From Prevotella sp. UBA746 (GTDB lineage Bacteria > Bacteroidota > Bacteroidia > Bacteroidales > Bacteroidaceae), in NCBI GenBank assembly GCA_002298545.1, contig DBKQ01000094.1, positions 1-34,659 of the forward strand: a DNA stretch of 34,659 nt, read 5' to 3'. Numbering within the stretch: the first letter of the stretch is position 1; every line of letters starts with the position of its first letter. The notes under the pieces were generated by a model that saw only the letters and a program-made list of their open reading frames with translations, was not told the origin of the DNA and did not search any database. Of the stretch, positions 15,783 through 23,292 are shown piece by piece. The position numbers and the translations under genes are program-made.

Positions 15783-18119
15783 CTATTTCATCATCACCTT
15801 AACCGTTTCGTTTACTCCGTTGCCCTTTACTTTCAACATTATCATTCCACCTACATTCGGCAGATAAATGCTGGAGTTGGTACCGTTGAACTGATGGGTA
15901 CCGAGGAGTTTGCCGTTTACATCATATGCTGTCATCTGGAATTTATCCTTTGCCTGTGCACCGTCGACATTCACGATAACCTGTCCGTTGAAAGCCTGAA
16001 CGAGGCGTACTCTCTTGCCGTTGCTCTTGCTACTCTGGATATAGCCGATACCTGTAGTCTGAGTACCGAATGAAACGGTCTTTGTCGTCAGTCCGAGTTC
16101 GAAGGCACCAAGGTCTGGAGCCTCACCGGCATAGCGAATTGCAGGAACGACTACATTCTGCGAAGCATAGCGGTCGCTCTCCCCTACTACAGTTCCTTTG
16201 TCTACGAGCAAGGCATTGCCCTCTACCGGACGAGCCCATGTCAGATTATCCCATACCCAGTCGCCATTGGCATTGCGATCGGCAATGAGTTCTGCAAAGT
16301 TATCTTCGCTGACTACATTAGACGGGTCTACATTTAGGTCGGAAGTAACCATCGAACCAACAGAAAGTTCTGTTCTACCATATTTTGTGCTCTTCTCTCC
16401 CCATTTTGTCGGGTCGTCGTGATGACGGTCGGTCTTCAGGTTATCGTTGATGGCGATACAGTTAGTAGCCACCAATTCATGACCTGCAGCTATCGGCTCG
16501 TATGCACGATAAGAGTATGCCTTCTTCAGCGTGTTGCCATCTACAGACTTCAGGGCATAGCCTGTACAGTTGTTCATGATGATATCACCGGAGTTGTGGT
16601 TCTGGTCGAAGCCCTTGTTCACGTTGTTCACTGCAATACAGCGGTTGAGCACCACGTTCATCGCTCCCTGGTCTGATCCGCACTTGAAACCGTTTCCGTT
16701 ACCCTTCGTTACAGTGCCGTTGATGATAGCATTCTCGTATGCCAAGCAGTTTTCAAACACGATTGTTACGTTGTCCTCAAAACCGCCTGTCTTCTTGAAG
16801 AACACGTCGTAGCCGTCGTCGGAGTTATTGTATGCACGACAGCCATAGAAGTAGTTACCTGTTCCAACAGAAATCTTCGGAGCAAAACCGTCGGCATCGC
16901 CGTCGCCCTCGTCCTTGTTCTCATAGGCATCACAGTTGAGGACATAGTTAAATGAACCGAGGTTCTTTATCTGCACACCGGTATCGCCGTTCTTATAGAA
17001 CTTGCAATCCTCGATGATATTGTCGTGGGCATCCTGAGTACGGTTCTTGATGTCTGTTGCCGATCCGCCAGTAGGTTTGTTACGCTCGATGAGGAGTCCG
17101 TTGTCGCTGGCATTCGTTACGTCTACATGATAGAAATGCCAATAAGAAGAGGTGAGGCGAATTCCCTGATACGGGTTGTCGCTATGTCCGTGCTGCGGAT
17201 GGTCGCAGTTGATAACAGCCCTACCGTTCAAGCAAATCAGCGAGTTGTAGTTGTCGGCAGTACCGTTGCGTTCGTCGATATTGATACGTGCCGTCGGACG
17301 GTATTCGCCCGGTGCGAGATAGATTGTCGTTCCCGGTTCAACAGCCTTGTCGATGGCAAGCTGTATGCTGGCAAGTGGCGTAGCCTCAGAGAGTCCGTCG
17401 TTTGTGTCGCTACCAGTTGGAGAGACATACAGCTTCGGTCCGTTGCCGATGTTTGGAGTAGCAATCGGACTGTCGCCGGTGTTATAGTTCAGTCCCGGAG
17501 TCTGGTCGTTAGGGTTATCTGGGTTGTCTGGCGAAGCCGTACCGCCACCGCCTATCGTCTCCTCGTCGCCAATGGCAATATTATATATGTACATACCGCC
17601 CGTTATACCGATAGTAACAGTGCCGTCGGCAAGGACCTTACCGCTACCTGTCTGATGTTCCTTTCCTGTCGACGACGGGAATGCTGTTGCATCAACATTG
17701 GTCAGTGTCAGCGAACGGGTAGCCGATTTGTTTGATGTCATATATTCCACCTTGAGCATATCGCCCACCTTACAGTCGGGGATTGTTACGGAACAGGCAT
17801 CACCGAGCCAGAGAGTACCGGTACTTCCGCCGAGGCGAACATTACCATTGGAGTTTGCCGTAACGGTAAAAGTAAGATTTTTGGTTGTTTCAAGTTCTGT
17901 TCCGTTAGCCGTCAAGGGTGCGTTGTCGAGAGCTTGTAAATAGCAGTACCGACTCTTAGAGTCGATTTTCCAATTGGCATCTGCCTTGATGTTTGTAACA
18001 TCCTGCGTAGAAACCGATGTGAGGTTCCATCTTCTCACTTCCCTATCGGTATCTGCATCCTGGGCGTAGACTGTAGCAAATGCTGTTGCAGCCATTGCCA
18101 TAACAATAAGTTGTTTCAT
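15783..18119 (-). CDS. Secreted right-handed beta-helix pectate lyase, PL9-like
   Basis: 778 aa with a signal peptide (1-19, ending VYA). Residues ~25-185 form a beta-rich accessory domain, possibly carbohydrate-binding. A Pro/Asn/Asp linker follows at ~191-215. The catalytic beta-helix starts at KLYVSPTGSDTNDGLSEATP (229). DADGFAPK gives Asp410, and NNSDDGYDVF gives Asp434, Asp435 and Asp438; these match the spacing I recall for the calcium site of Dickeya Pel9A (209, 233, 234, 237). Lys479 in GNGFKCG is the likely base. The C terminus (YDVNGKLLGTHQFNG, then IYLPNVGGMIMLKV and VMMK) looks like a secretion-associated sorting domain. It probably cleaves polygalacturonate at or outside the cell surface, complementing the PL1 enzyme. 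Upstream are a promoter and two palindromes. Confidence 0.88.
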   Translation of the reverse strand: MKQLIVMAMAATAFATVYAQDADTDREVRRWNLTSVSTQDVTNIKADANWKIDSKSRYCYLQALDNAPLTANGTELETTKNLTFTVTANSNGNVRLGGSTGTLWLGDACSVTIPDCKVGDMLKVEYMTSNKSATRSLTLTNVDATAFPSSTGKEHQTGSGKVLADGTVTIGITGGMYIYNIAIGDEETIGGGGTASPDNPDNPNDQTPGLNYNTGDSPIATPNIGNGPKLYVSPTGSDTNDGLSEATPLASIQLAIDKAVEPGTTIYLAPGEYRPTARINIDERNGTADNYNSLICLNGRAVINCDHPQHGHSDNPYQGIRLTSSYWHFYHVDVTNASDNGLLIERNKPTGGSATDIKNRTQDAHDNIIEDCKFYKNGDTGVQIKNLGSFNYVLNCDAYENKDEGDGDADGFAPKISVGTGNYFYGCRAYNNSDDGYDVFFKKTGGFEDNVTIVFENCLAYENAIINGTVTKGNGNGFKCGSDQGAMNVVLNRCIAVNNVNKGFDQNHNSGDIIMNNCTGYALKSVDGNTLKKAYSYRAYEPIAAGHELVATNCIAINDNLKTDRHHDDPTKWGEKSTKYGRTELSVGSMVTSDLNVDPSNVVSEDNFAELIADRNANGDWVWDNLTWARPVEGNALLVDKGTVVGESDRYASQNVVVPAIRYAGEAPDLGAFELGLTTKTVSFGTQTTGIGYIQSSKSNGKRVRLVQAFNGQVIVNVDGAQAKDKFQMTAYDVNGKLLGTHQFNGTNSSIYLPNVGGMIMLKVKGNGVNETVKVMMK

Positions 18120-18187
18120 CTAAACTTTAGTTTAATAGATTGTTAGAATATGTTAGTAGATAAAATCCTTGATAGTTTTATGTTCTG

Positions 18188-18195
18188 CAAATATA
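18188..18195 (-). promoter_or_regulatory. -7 box of the PL9 gene promoter
   Basis: Reads TATATTTG on the minus strand, a full match to TAnnTTTG, 69 bp before the start codon. The -33 position (about 18215-18220) reads TTTTAC, which is weak and suggests dependence on an activator. Palindromes lie on and just beyond it. Confidence 0.6.
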
Positions 18196-18219
18196 GATAT
18201 AAATATGATAGGTTAAGTA

Positions 18220-18239
18220 AAACTTATACAAATAAGTTT
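18220..18239. promoter_or_regulatory. Palindrome at the -33 region of the PL9 promoter
   Basis: AAACTTAT (18220-18227) and ATAAGTTT (18232-18239) form a perfect 8-bp inverted repeat with the 4-bp spacer ACAA. It overlaps or abuts the place where the -33 element of the PL9 promoter would be, so it could be an operator. Confidence 0.45.
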
Positions 18240-18255
18240 ACGAAAACGTTTGCGT
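18240..18255. promoter_or_regulatory. LacI/PurR-type operator-like palindrome
   Basis: ACGAAAACGTTTGCGT is palindromic at 14 of 16 positions around a central CG. It is very close to the E. coli PurR/LacI-family consensus ACGCAAACGTTTNCGT. It lies about 45-60 bp upstream of the PL9 -7 box. No LacI-type regulator is encoded in the window. Confidence 0.5.
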
Positions 18256-18315
18256 AGATGTATTATTTCTCGTCTTTTTAATTGTAAATTACTTCAAGGA
18301 GATATAAAAATAAAA

Positions 18316-18390
18316 TAGCCACCACTGATGGCTATTAATTCAGCATCGATAAACCAATAGCCATCAGTGGCGGCTAATTATCCGCCACTG
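18316..18390 (-). terminator. Terminator after the TPR gene with a competing upstream hairpin
   Basis: 18356-18376 pairs with 18316-18336 over 21 positions; the single non-Watson-Crick pair is a G-U wobble in minus-strand RNA. It is followed on that strand by TTTTATTTTTAT. A second stem, CAGTGGCGG (18365-18373) with CCGCCACTG (18382-18390), shares bases with the first, so only one can form at a time. In minus-strand RNA the small stem is made first. It lies 60 nt after the TPR gene's stop codon. Confidence 0.7.
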
Positions 18391-18450
18391 GTGTACAAAT
18401 TATTTTCTATACTATATCGGAAGTTATTATTTTGTTCTCCCGCGAATTAA

Positions 18451-20433
18451 TCACCTTGCAGATTTCTTGCCGCTATATTTCTTTATAGCACTGTAAGCAT
18501 CAACAAGACCGAGTTCTCCGGCTCTACTCAGATCCTTTATTCCCGCATCCACCTTTTTATAATATATGTATACGAGTCCACGATTGTAATAAGCCTCTGC
18601 AAGATGAGAATCTATGGATATCGCCTTTGTATAATCTGCAATTGCGCGTGGATAATCCTTCTGCCGTGCATACACATTGGCACGGTTGTAATAAAGATAG
18701 GCATTGTCGGAATCGAGAGCTATCGCCTTGTCGAGGTCGCCGAGTACACGCAGACTCTTGAACTCAACCGACTTTCCCTGCGACTTGTCGAGACTCTCCA
18801 TCATCTGCAGACATACTGCTCGCTGCCAATATGCAAGCGACGAGAGACTGTCGGTCTGGATGTATGCCGAAAGGTCGTTCTCGGCATCATAATAATTCTG
18901 CAACACGCTATATGCCACGGCGCGCTGCAATAATACTGCCTTGTCTTTCTTTAGATTCGCCGATTTGTCAAGCCTGCCGGAAAGAGTGTCTATCATACTG
19001 AAATACTCCTTTGACTCACTCTCGCTCAAACTCTTCGGATTACAGGTTATCTGGAGTGATTTTTTCTTCACGGCAAGCTCCTTATTGAATCTATCCACAC
19101 TCTCGTCTGACGCCACGTATGACTTGACGCCATTGGCATATTGCAGATACGAGAGCTGATACATCGGCATTAGTTCGATGTCTACCTTACGGTTCTGCAC
19201 TCTACCGCGATAGGAGTTTTCGTATTCTATGCCAACATTCTGGTTGTCGTCTACGGCAAGCTGGTCATACTTGTCGAAATTTATCTCGCTGCGCTTTCTA
19301 ACGCTGCGCAACTTCCGCTTGTTCCAACGCGGCTGATAACCATTTGACTTGTCTATCTGTGCCTTCATGATCCGGAACTCATCCAATTCCGCTTTTCCCG
19401 TCATTCCAAGACGGCGATAGCAACGGGCACGGCTCTGAAGTCCTATCCAGAAATTAGGAAACTGACTGATAAGATTACTGTAGTCGGCAATGGCTCCACG
19501 GAGATTGCCGATGCGCTCACGAAGCAACGCACGGTTGTAGATTGCCATCACATTACCCGGCTCCAGACGGATTACGAAATCGAAATCCTCTACGGCACGG
19601 TTGTCGTCGCCCACCTGCACACGCAACTGTCCGCGATTATAATGGGCAAGGAAATTGTTGGGATCGAGTTCTATCGCCTTGTCGTAGTCGGCAAGTGCCC
19701 CGCGAAGGTTGTTTATGTTATAGCGGGCAAGCGCTCGGTTAACATAATAGTTGGTGTTCGTGGGCTTGTAATGGATTGCCTTTGTGAGCTGCTGGTCGGC
19801 ATCGCGCCATTTGGCATGCGACAGACTTATCATTGAGCGTACTGCCCATGCATCACCGTCGTACGGGTTGAGCTCAAGTGTCTTGTCGATATATTTCTCT
19901 CCTTCAACGGTATCCTTCTGCTGAAGACAGAGTTGCGCCTTCAGTGCGTATGCCTGAGAATAGTCCGTCCATCGCTTCATCATCACATCGAGGTCGGATG
20001 ATGCCTTGTCGTACTCTTTGTCTTCGATACGACAAAGCACACGGTTATACCACAGACTCTTGTTGTCTGGCTCATACTCAATGGTCTTGTCGTAGTCGGC
20101 AATGGCACCCTTGAAATTGTTCTGCTTGATACGGCAGAGTCCACGCAGCTCAAATAGCACGGGTACATACGGATTGAGCTTTATCGCCTCGGTGCAGTCT
20201 GCCTCGGCTCCAACAAAATCGTCGAGTCGGAACTTTGCCTCTCCTCTACCAAACCAAGGTTCGTAGAGATATGGCTTTGCCGTGATGACACGAGTGAAAT
20301 ACTGTATCGACAATACGTAATCCTCATAATACAGTGCGTTCTGCCCTACCCTTATCATACGGTCGATGTTATACTGGGCATGAGCAAGGGTAAAGGAAAA
20401 AAAAACAAAAAGGGAAAGAAATATTTTTCTCAT
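18451..20433 (-). CDS. Secreted or periplasmic TPR-repeat protein
   Basis: 660 aa from ATG 20433, giving a clean signal peptide MRKIFLSLFVFFSFTLAHAQ. The frame stays open for 34 more codons upstream, but that part reads 'LPLGGVGGG', an artefact of a GC-rich repeat, so the longer start is rejected. The mature protein holds about ten tetratricopeptide repeats with clear units such as FVGAEADCTEAIKLNPY, FKGAIADYDKTIEYEPD, LRGALADYDKAIELDPN and YPRAIADYTKAISIDS. They are split by a non-repeat stretch with KKSLQITCNPKSLSESESKE. TPRs bind other proteins. The partner is unknown, and export suggests a periplasmic or outer-membrane role. It follows def on the same strand after about 180 bp holding repeats. 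Confidence 0.9.
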   Translation of the reverse strand: MRKIFLSLFVFFSFTLAHAQYNIDRMIRVGQNALYYEDYVLSIQYFTRVITAKPYLYEPWFGRGEAKFRLDDFVGAEADCTEAIKLNPYVPVLFELRGLCRIKQNNFKGAIADYDKTIEYEPDNKSLWYNRVLCRIEDKEYDKASSDLDVMMKRWTDYSQAYALKAQLCLQQKDTVEGEKYIDKTLELNPYDGDAWAVRSMISLSHAKWRDADQQLTKAIHYKPTNTNYYVNRALARYNINNLRGALADYDKAIELDPNNFLAHYNRGQLRVQVGDDNRAVEDFDFVIRLEPGNVMAIYNRALLRERIGNLRGAIADYSNLISQFPNFWIGLQSRARCYRRLGMTGKAELDEFRIMKAQIDKSNGYQPRWNKRKLRSVRKRSEINFDKYDQLAVDDNQNVGIEYENSYRGRVQNRKVDIELMPMYQLSYLQYANGVKSYVASDESVDRFNKELAVKKKSLQITCNPKSLSESESKEYFSMIDTLSGRLDKSANLKKDKAVLLQRAVAYSVLQNYYDAENDLSAYIQTDSLSSLAYWQRAVCLQMMESLDKSQGKSVEFKSLRVLGDLDKAIALDSDNAYLYYNRANVYARQKDYPRAIADYTKAISIDSHLAEAYYNRGLVYIYYKKVDAGIKDLSRAGELGLVDAYSAIKKYSGKKSAR

Positions 20434-20437
20434 GAAG

Positions 20438-20465
20438 CCCCCTCCAACTCCCCCAAGGGGGAGAG
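20438..20465. repeat. GC-rich palindromic element abutting the TPR gene start
   Basis: CTCCCCC-AA-GGGGGAG (20448-20463) followed by CCTCCAACT on the other side, similar to the elements near 3408 and 3622. On the minus strand it places GGAGGGGG four bases before the TPR gene's ATG, so it may act as a Shine-Dalgarno sequence while also forming a hairpin. Confidence 0.65.
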
Positions 20466-20571
20466 AACTGATAAAACAATGATATTCCAAAAACATACTA
20501 ACTGAAGGGATTCTTCCATCCCCTGTCAATACCAAAGAGGAATATTACATTCCTCGAATGGTCTAAAGTCA

Positions 20572-20606
20572 ACACCCCCATTCCCTACAATCAGGAGCGG
20601 GGGTGT
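20572..20606 (-). terminator. Hairpin after def
   Basis: ACACCCCC (20572-20579) pairs with GGGGGTGT (20599-20606) immediately downstream of the def stop codon. No T-run follows on the minus strand, so termination would be weak. It may instead protect the mRNA 3' end or separate def from the TPR gene. Confidence 0.4.
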
Positions 20607-20612
20607 ATGGAT

Positions 20613-21173
20613 TTATCTCCTCGGTGCCTTAGTGCGGTACGCACAGCGGAAACGTCCTTGAAGCAATGCCTTCAACTTATTTTTTATTAGTTGCTTGCGA
20701 AGTGGCGAGATGCGGTCGATAAAGAGTTTTGTATCCAAATGGTCAAACTCATGCTGCATGACACGTGCCAGATAACCTTCCACCCACTCGTCGTGCGGCT
20801 GCAAGTCTTCGTCAAGATACTGTACGTGGATGCGTGTCGGACGTGTTACCTTCTCGGATATGCCTGGCAACGAGAGACATCCCTCTTCGAGAGATTCCGT
20901 ATTCGTATCGTCGTATTCAAGGATATGCGGATTGATGAATCCCTTCTTGAAACCTTTGTATTCAGGGAAATCCTCCGACAAGACATCGAGGTCGATTACT
21001 ACTACGCGGATATTTAGTCCAATCTGCGGAGCAGCGAGTCCAACGCCATTCGACTCCTCCATCGTCTCGAACATATTTGCTATCAGTTCCTTCAGGTTCG
21101 GATAGTCTGTAGGAATATCAACCGACTCTTTTCGCAATACCGGCTGACCGTATGTATAAATAGGTAATATCAT
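20613..21173 (-). CDS. def: Peptide deformylase
   Basis: Removes the formyl group from the N-terminal methionine of new proteins in the cytosol, using a ferrous or zinc ion. All three motifs are present: GVGLAAPQIG (43-52), EEGCLSLPG with metal ligand Cys99, and QHEFDHLD with His141, Glu142 and His145. Length is 186 aa, usual for the family. The start codon overlaps the stop of ruvX (ATGA), showing translational coupling and one operon with the SPOR gene and ruvX. The C-terminal RCAYRTKAPRR is a basic tail beyond the conserved fold. Confidence 0.97.
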   Translation of the reverse strand: MILPIYTYGQPVLRKESVDIPTDYPNLKELIANMFETMEESNGVGLAAPQIGLNIRVVVIDLDVLSEDFPEYKGFKKGFINPHILEYDDTNTESLEEGCLSLPGISEKVTRPTRIHVQYLDEDLQPHDEWVEGYLARVMQHEFDHLDTKLFIDRISPLRKQLIKNKLKALLQGRFRCAYRTKAPRR

Positions 21174-21580
21174 CTTCTTGATTCCAAATAACTTTGCAAT
21201 ATTATAGTAGCACTGATCTCGTCGACCAGTGCCTTGTTCTGTCTTGCCTTCTTTCCGAGTCCGCCGTCAATCATTGCCTGATGGGCAAGGACTGAAGTGT
21301 ATCGCTCATCATAAAGTACGATGGGAATCTGCTGCCTCTTTTTCCATCTCGCAACGAATTCCTTTACACGAGCCAGATTCTCACTTGGCTGTCCGTTTGG
21401 TTGCTTTGGTTCCCCGATGACAATCAGCTCCACTTGTTCCGTATGCACATACTTGTCGACATACTCATACAAGCCGGCTGTTGGCACCGTGGTAAGTCCG
21501 TTTGCGATAATCTGCAACGGATCGGTTACGGCAAGACCTGTGCGTTTCTTTCCGTAGTCTATAGAAAGTATACGTGCCAC
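21170..21580 (-). CDS. ruvX: Putative Holliday junction resolvase RuvX (YqgF family)
   Basis: 136 aa with an RNase H-like fold: LSIDYGKKRTGLAVTDP at the N terminus holds the first catalytic Asp, IVIGEPKQPNGQPSE is the conserved middle motif, LYDERYTSVLA follows with the next acidic residues, and DEISATIILQSYLE closes the fold. The family is linked to pre-16S rRNA 5'-end processing and, less surely, to Holliday junction resolution. It begins 9 bp after the SPOR gene's stop codon and overlaps def by four bases. Confidence 0.94.
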   Translation of the reverse strand: MARILSIDYGKKRTGLAVTDPLQIIANGLTTVPTAGLYEYVDKYVHTEQVELIVIGEPKQPNGQPSENLARVKEFVARWKKRQQIPIVLYDERYTSVLAHQAMIDGGLGKKARQNKALVDEISATIILQSYLESRR

Positions 21581-21589
21581 TTCCCGAAA

Positions 21590-22081
21590 TTAGTTGTTAT
21601 AGAGTAGCCATGCATCAGGATACTGGTTGCGGAGCTGTGTGCGGCTCTGCACGGCATCGCTCTTAGTGTCGAATGTAGATGCTACAACACGATACATTCT
21701 TGTAGAAGCGTCATAAGCCACCTGTGCATCATAGCCTTTGTTCTTGAGCTGTCCCTGCATTCCCTCGGCATTTGCCTGTACTGAGAAAGAACCGACTACT
21801 ACGCTGAATGCCTTCAAGCCGGCACCGTTTACCACCTGGTATTTTCCCTGGCGTACCGGAACATTATCGCTGTTGTCAACTACAGTTGTCTCTGTTGCCG
21901 GTTTCTCTACTACCGGTGTAACTACTGCAACTTCTTCTGTCGGCTGCTCTGTAGCTGTCTTGTTGGCATCGGCAGCCTGCGCCTTCTCATACATCTTACG
22001 GTAAGCTTTCTCCGATGAACCGCAGCTCGTAAAAGCAACTGCGAGGCACAAGCCTGCGCATACTATAGCATATTTCTTCAT
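21590..22081 (-). CDS. SPOR-domain lipoprotein
   Basis: 163 aa. The lipoprotein signal ends FTSC, with the lipidated cysteine at position 20. A Thr/Val/Glu/Pro-rich linker spans about 40-80. A C-terminal SPOR domain (about 85-160) reads LKAFSVVVGSFSVQANAEGM, then LKNKGYDAQVAYD, YRVVASTFDTKSDAV and LRNQYPDAWLL. SPOR domains bind denuded glycan strands of peptidoglycan, often at division sites. It is the first gene of the operon with ruvX and def. The region before it (22082-22251) shows only a weak -7-like box, TAATTTCG, at 22128-22135 on the minus strand. Confidence 0.92.
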   Translation of the reverse strand: MKKYAIVCAGLCLAVAFTSCGSSEKAYRKMYEKAQAADANKTATEQPTEEVAVVTPVVEKPATETTVVDNSDNVPVRQGKYQVVNGAGLKAFSVVVGSFSVQANAEGMQGQLKNKGYDAQVAYDASTRMYRVVASTFDTKSDAVQSRTQLRNQYPDAWLLYNN

Positions 22082-22229
22082 TTCTATTTTTGTTTTTGTT
22101 ATTAAATGTCTTTGTATAAATGTTTTGCGAAATTACATAAATTAGGTAGAATAATGGCAGAAATGCTGCATAAAGTTTGTTAAATGAGCAAAAAGTAATG
22201 AAGAAGTGGTAAAAAACAATGGAAAACTA

Positions 22230-22259
22230 TTGCAACAACAGAAAAAAAGAGTAACTTTG
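22230..22259 (+). promoter_or_regulatory. Promoter of the YtxH operon
   Basis: TTG (22230-22232), a 19-bp spacer and TAACTTTG (22252-22259) match the Bacteroidetes consensus almost perfectly. The first gene starts 35 bp further on. Confidence 0.75.
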
Positions 22260-22294
22260 TGGAGAACTTATTATTAATTTAAATATCGAAGATT

Positions 22295-22516
22295 ATGAAA
22301 ACATTAGGCTACATTGGAGCATTCCTCGGAGGAGCTCTCGCTGGAACAGCACTCGGACTTTTACTTGCACCTGAAAAGGGAACTGATACAAGAGAGAAAA
22401 TTACTGACGCTATCGACGATTTCTGCAAGCGCCACAAGATTAATCTTACTCGCAAAGAAATGGGCGATCTTGCTGATGACATCAAGGACGCTCAGGCTGA
22501 CGCTGAGGAGGTTTAA
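22295..22516 (+). CDS. YtxH-like small membrane protein
   Basis: 73 aa. One glycine-rich membrane segment (GYIGAFLGGALAGTALGLLLAP) is followed by the typical EKGTDTREKITDAIDD of the YtxH family and then a charged helical tail. YtxH proteins are linked to general stress responses in other bacteria; the mechanism is not known. It heads a three-gene operon with two further small envelope proteins and has its own strong promoter. Confidence 0.88.
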   Translation: MKTLGYIGAFLGGALAGTALGLLLAPEKGTDTREKITDAIDDFCKRHKINLTRKEMGDLADDIKDAQADAEEV

Positions 22517-22571
22517 TCCTTTACTGACTGAAGTTTTTTTATTGACGAAGGTTTTATAAAAACGGAACGGT

Positions 22572-22922
22572 ATGTTTTCGAGCGACAAAAATATTAATAT
22601 TATCGGCAGACTTGTTGAGATTGCCCGGCATTATCTGAAACTGCAGGGGGAATATATCAAGCTTGGCGCTATCGACAAGACGGTGAGACTGGTTACGGCT
22701 CTCATCATTGTTGCCGTATTGTCGCTGATAATCATTCTCGTCTTGATTTTCCTGTCTCTTGCTGCCACGGTGGCACTGGCAAATGCCGTGGGCTATGCCT
22801 GGGCATTCTGCATCGTGGGAATCTTCTATTTCCTGGCTTTCATCATATTTGTTCTGTTCAAGAAACAGCTGATTGAGAAGCCGCTTGTTAAATTTCTCAC
22901 TACTTTATTAATGGAGAATTAA
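22572..22922 (+). CDS. Small membrane protein of the holin-X/YqjE type
   Basis: 116 aa. An N-terminal amphipathic helix (about 1-45) is followed by two strongly hydrophobic segments (TALIIVAVLSLIIILVLIFL and AFCIVGIFYFLAFIIFVLF) and a basic end. The pattern fits the 'phage holin family' PF07332, which in Bacteroidetes commonly sits beside YtxH genes and is not phage-derived. No lysis genes are near, so a holin role is unlikely. The start is 55 bp after the YtxH stop. Confidence 0.82.
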   Translation: MFSSDKNINIIGRLVEIARHYLKLQGEYIKLGAIDKTVRLVTALIIVAVLSLIIILVLIFLSLAATVALANAVGYAWAFCIVGIFYFLAFIIFVLFKKQLIEKPLVKFLTTLLMEN

Positions 22923-22925
22923 ATT

Positions 22926-23174
22926 ATGGCTAACAGCAACGATAACAGAACTCACTATAAGTCGCTCGACGATATTAGTCTGCGCAAAGCCGAGCTGCTC
23001 GCTAAGATTCAAAAGGATCAAGCGGAAATGGGTACGCTTTGGAATGAGATGTTCAAGCCGGAAAGGAAATCAAGGAAGAAGGGCATGAGTCTTCAAGGTA
23101 TCATGAACACTGGTATCGGGGTTCTCGACGGTGCTCTCTTCGCATGGAAGATTTACAGAAAGTTCAAGAAGTGA
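22926..23174 (+). CDS. Conserved small protein, third gene of the YtxH operon
   Basis: 82 aa, starting 3 bp after the previous stop codon. The N-terminal half is a charged helix (SLRKAELLAKIQKDQAEM). The C-terminal half has a weakly hydrophobic stretch (GIMNTGIGVLDGALFAWKIY) and ends KKFKK-like. I know no function. Tight spacing and a terminator directly downstream show that it belongs to the envelope operon. Confidence 0.85.
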   Translation: MANSNDNRTHYKSLDDISLRKAELLAKIQKDQAEMGTLWNEMFKPERKSRKKGMSLQGIMNTGIGVLDGALFAWKIYRKFKK

Positions 23175-23189
23175 TTTTACACAGTAAAT

Positions 23190-23231
23190 AAAACAGGGTA
23201 TGACAAGATTCTTATTGTCATACCCTGTTTT
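23190..23231. terminator. Bidirectional terminator between the YtxH operon and the helicase
   Basis: A perfect 17-bp stem: 23190-23206 (core AAACAGGGTATGACAA) pairs with 23215-23231 around an 8-nt loop. The stem itself ends in AAAA and TTTT, so it can work for both convergent units. Confidence 0.9.
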
Positions 23232-23292
23232 ACATTATATGCCATCACCTATCTGAAATGAACAATAATATATATCATCGGAAGCAATTATG

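Noticed and set aside
20434..20535. Longer N terminus of the TPR protein
   Set aside because: The extra 34 residues include LPLGGVGGG from a dispersed repeat and precede a clean signal peptide at the internal ATG.
22572..22922. Holin-X-like gene as a sign of a prophage
   Set aside because: No lysin, capsid or integrase genes are near, and the gene belongs to a YtxH operon typical of Bacteroidetes chromosomes.
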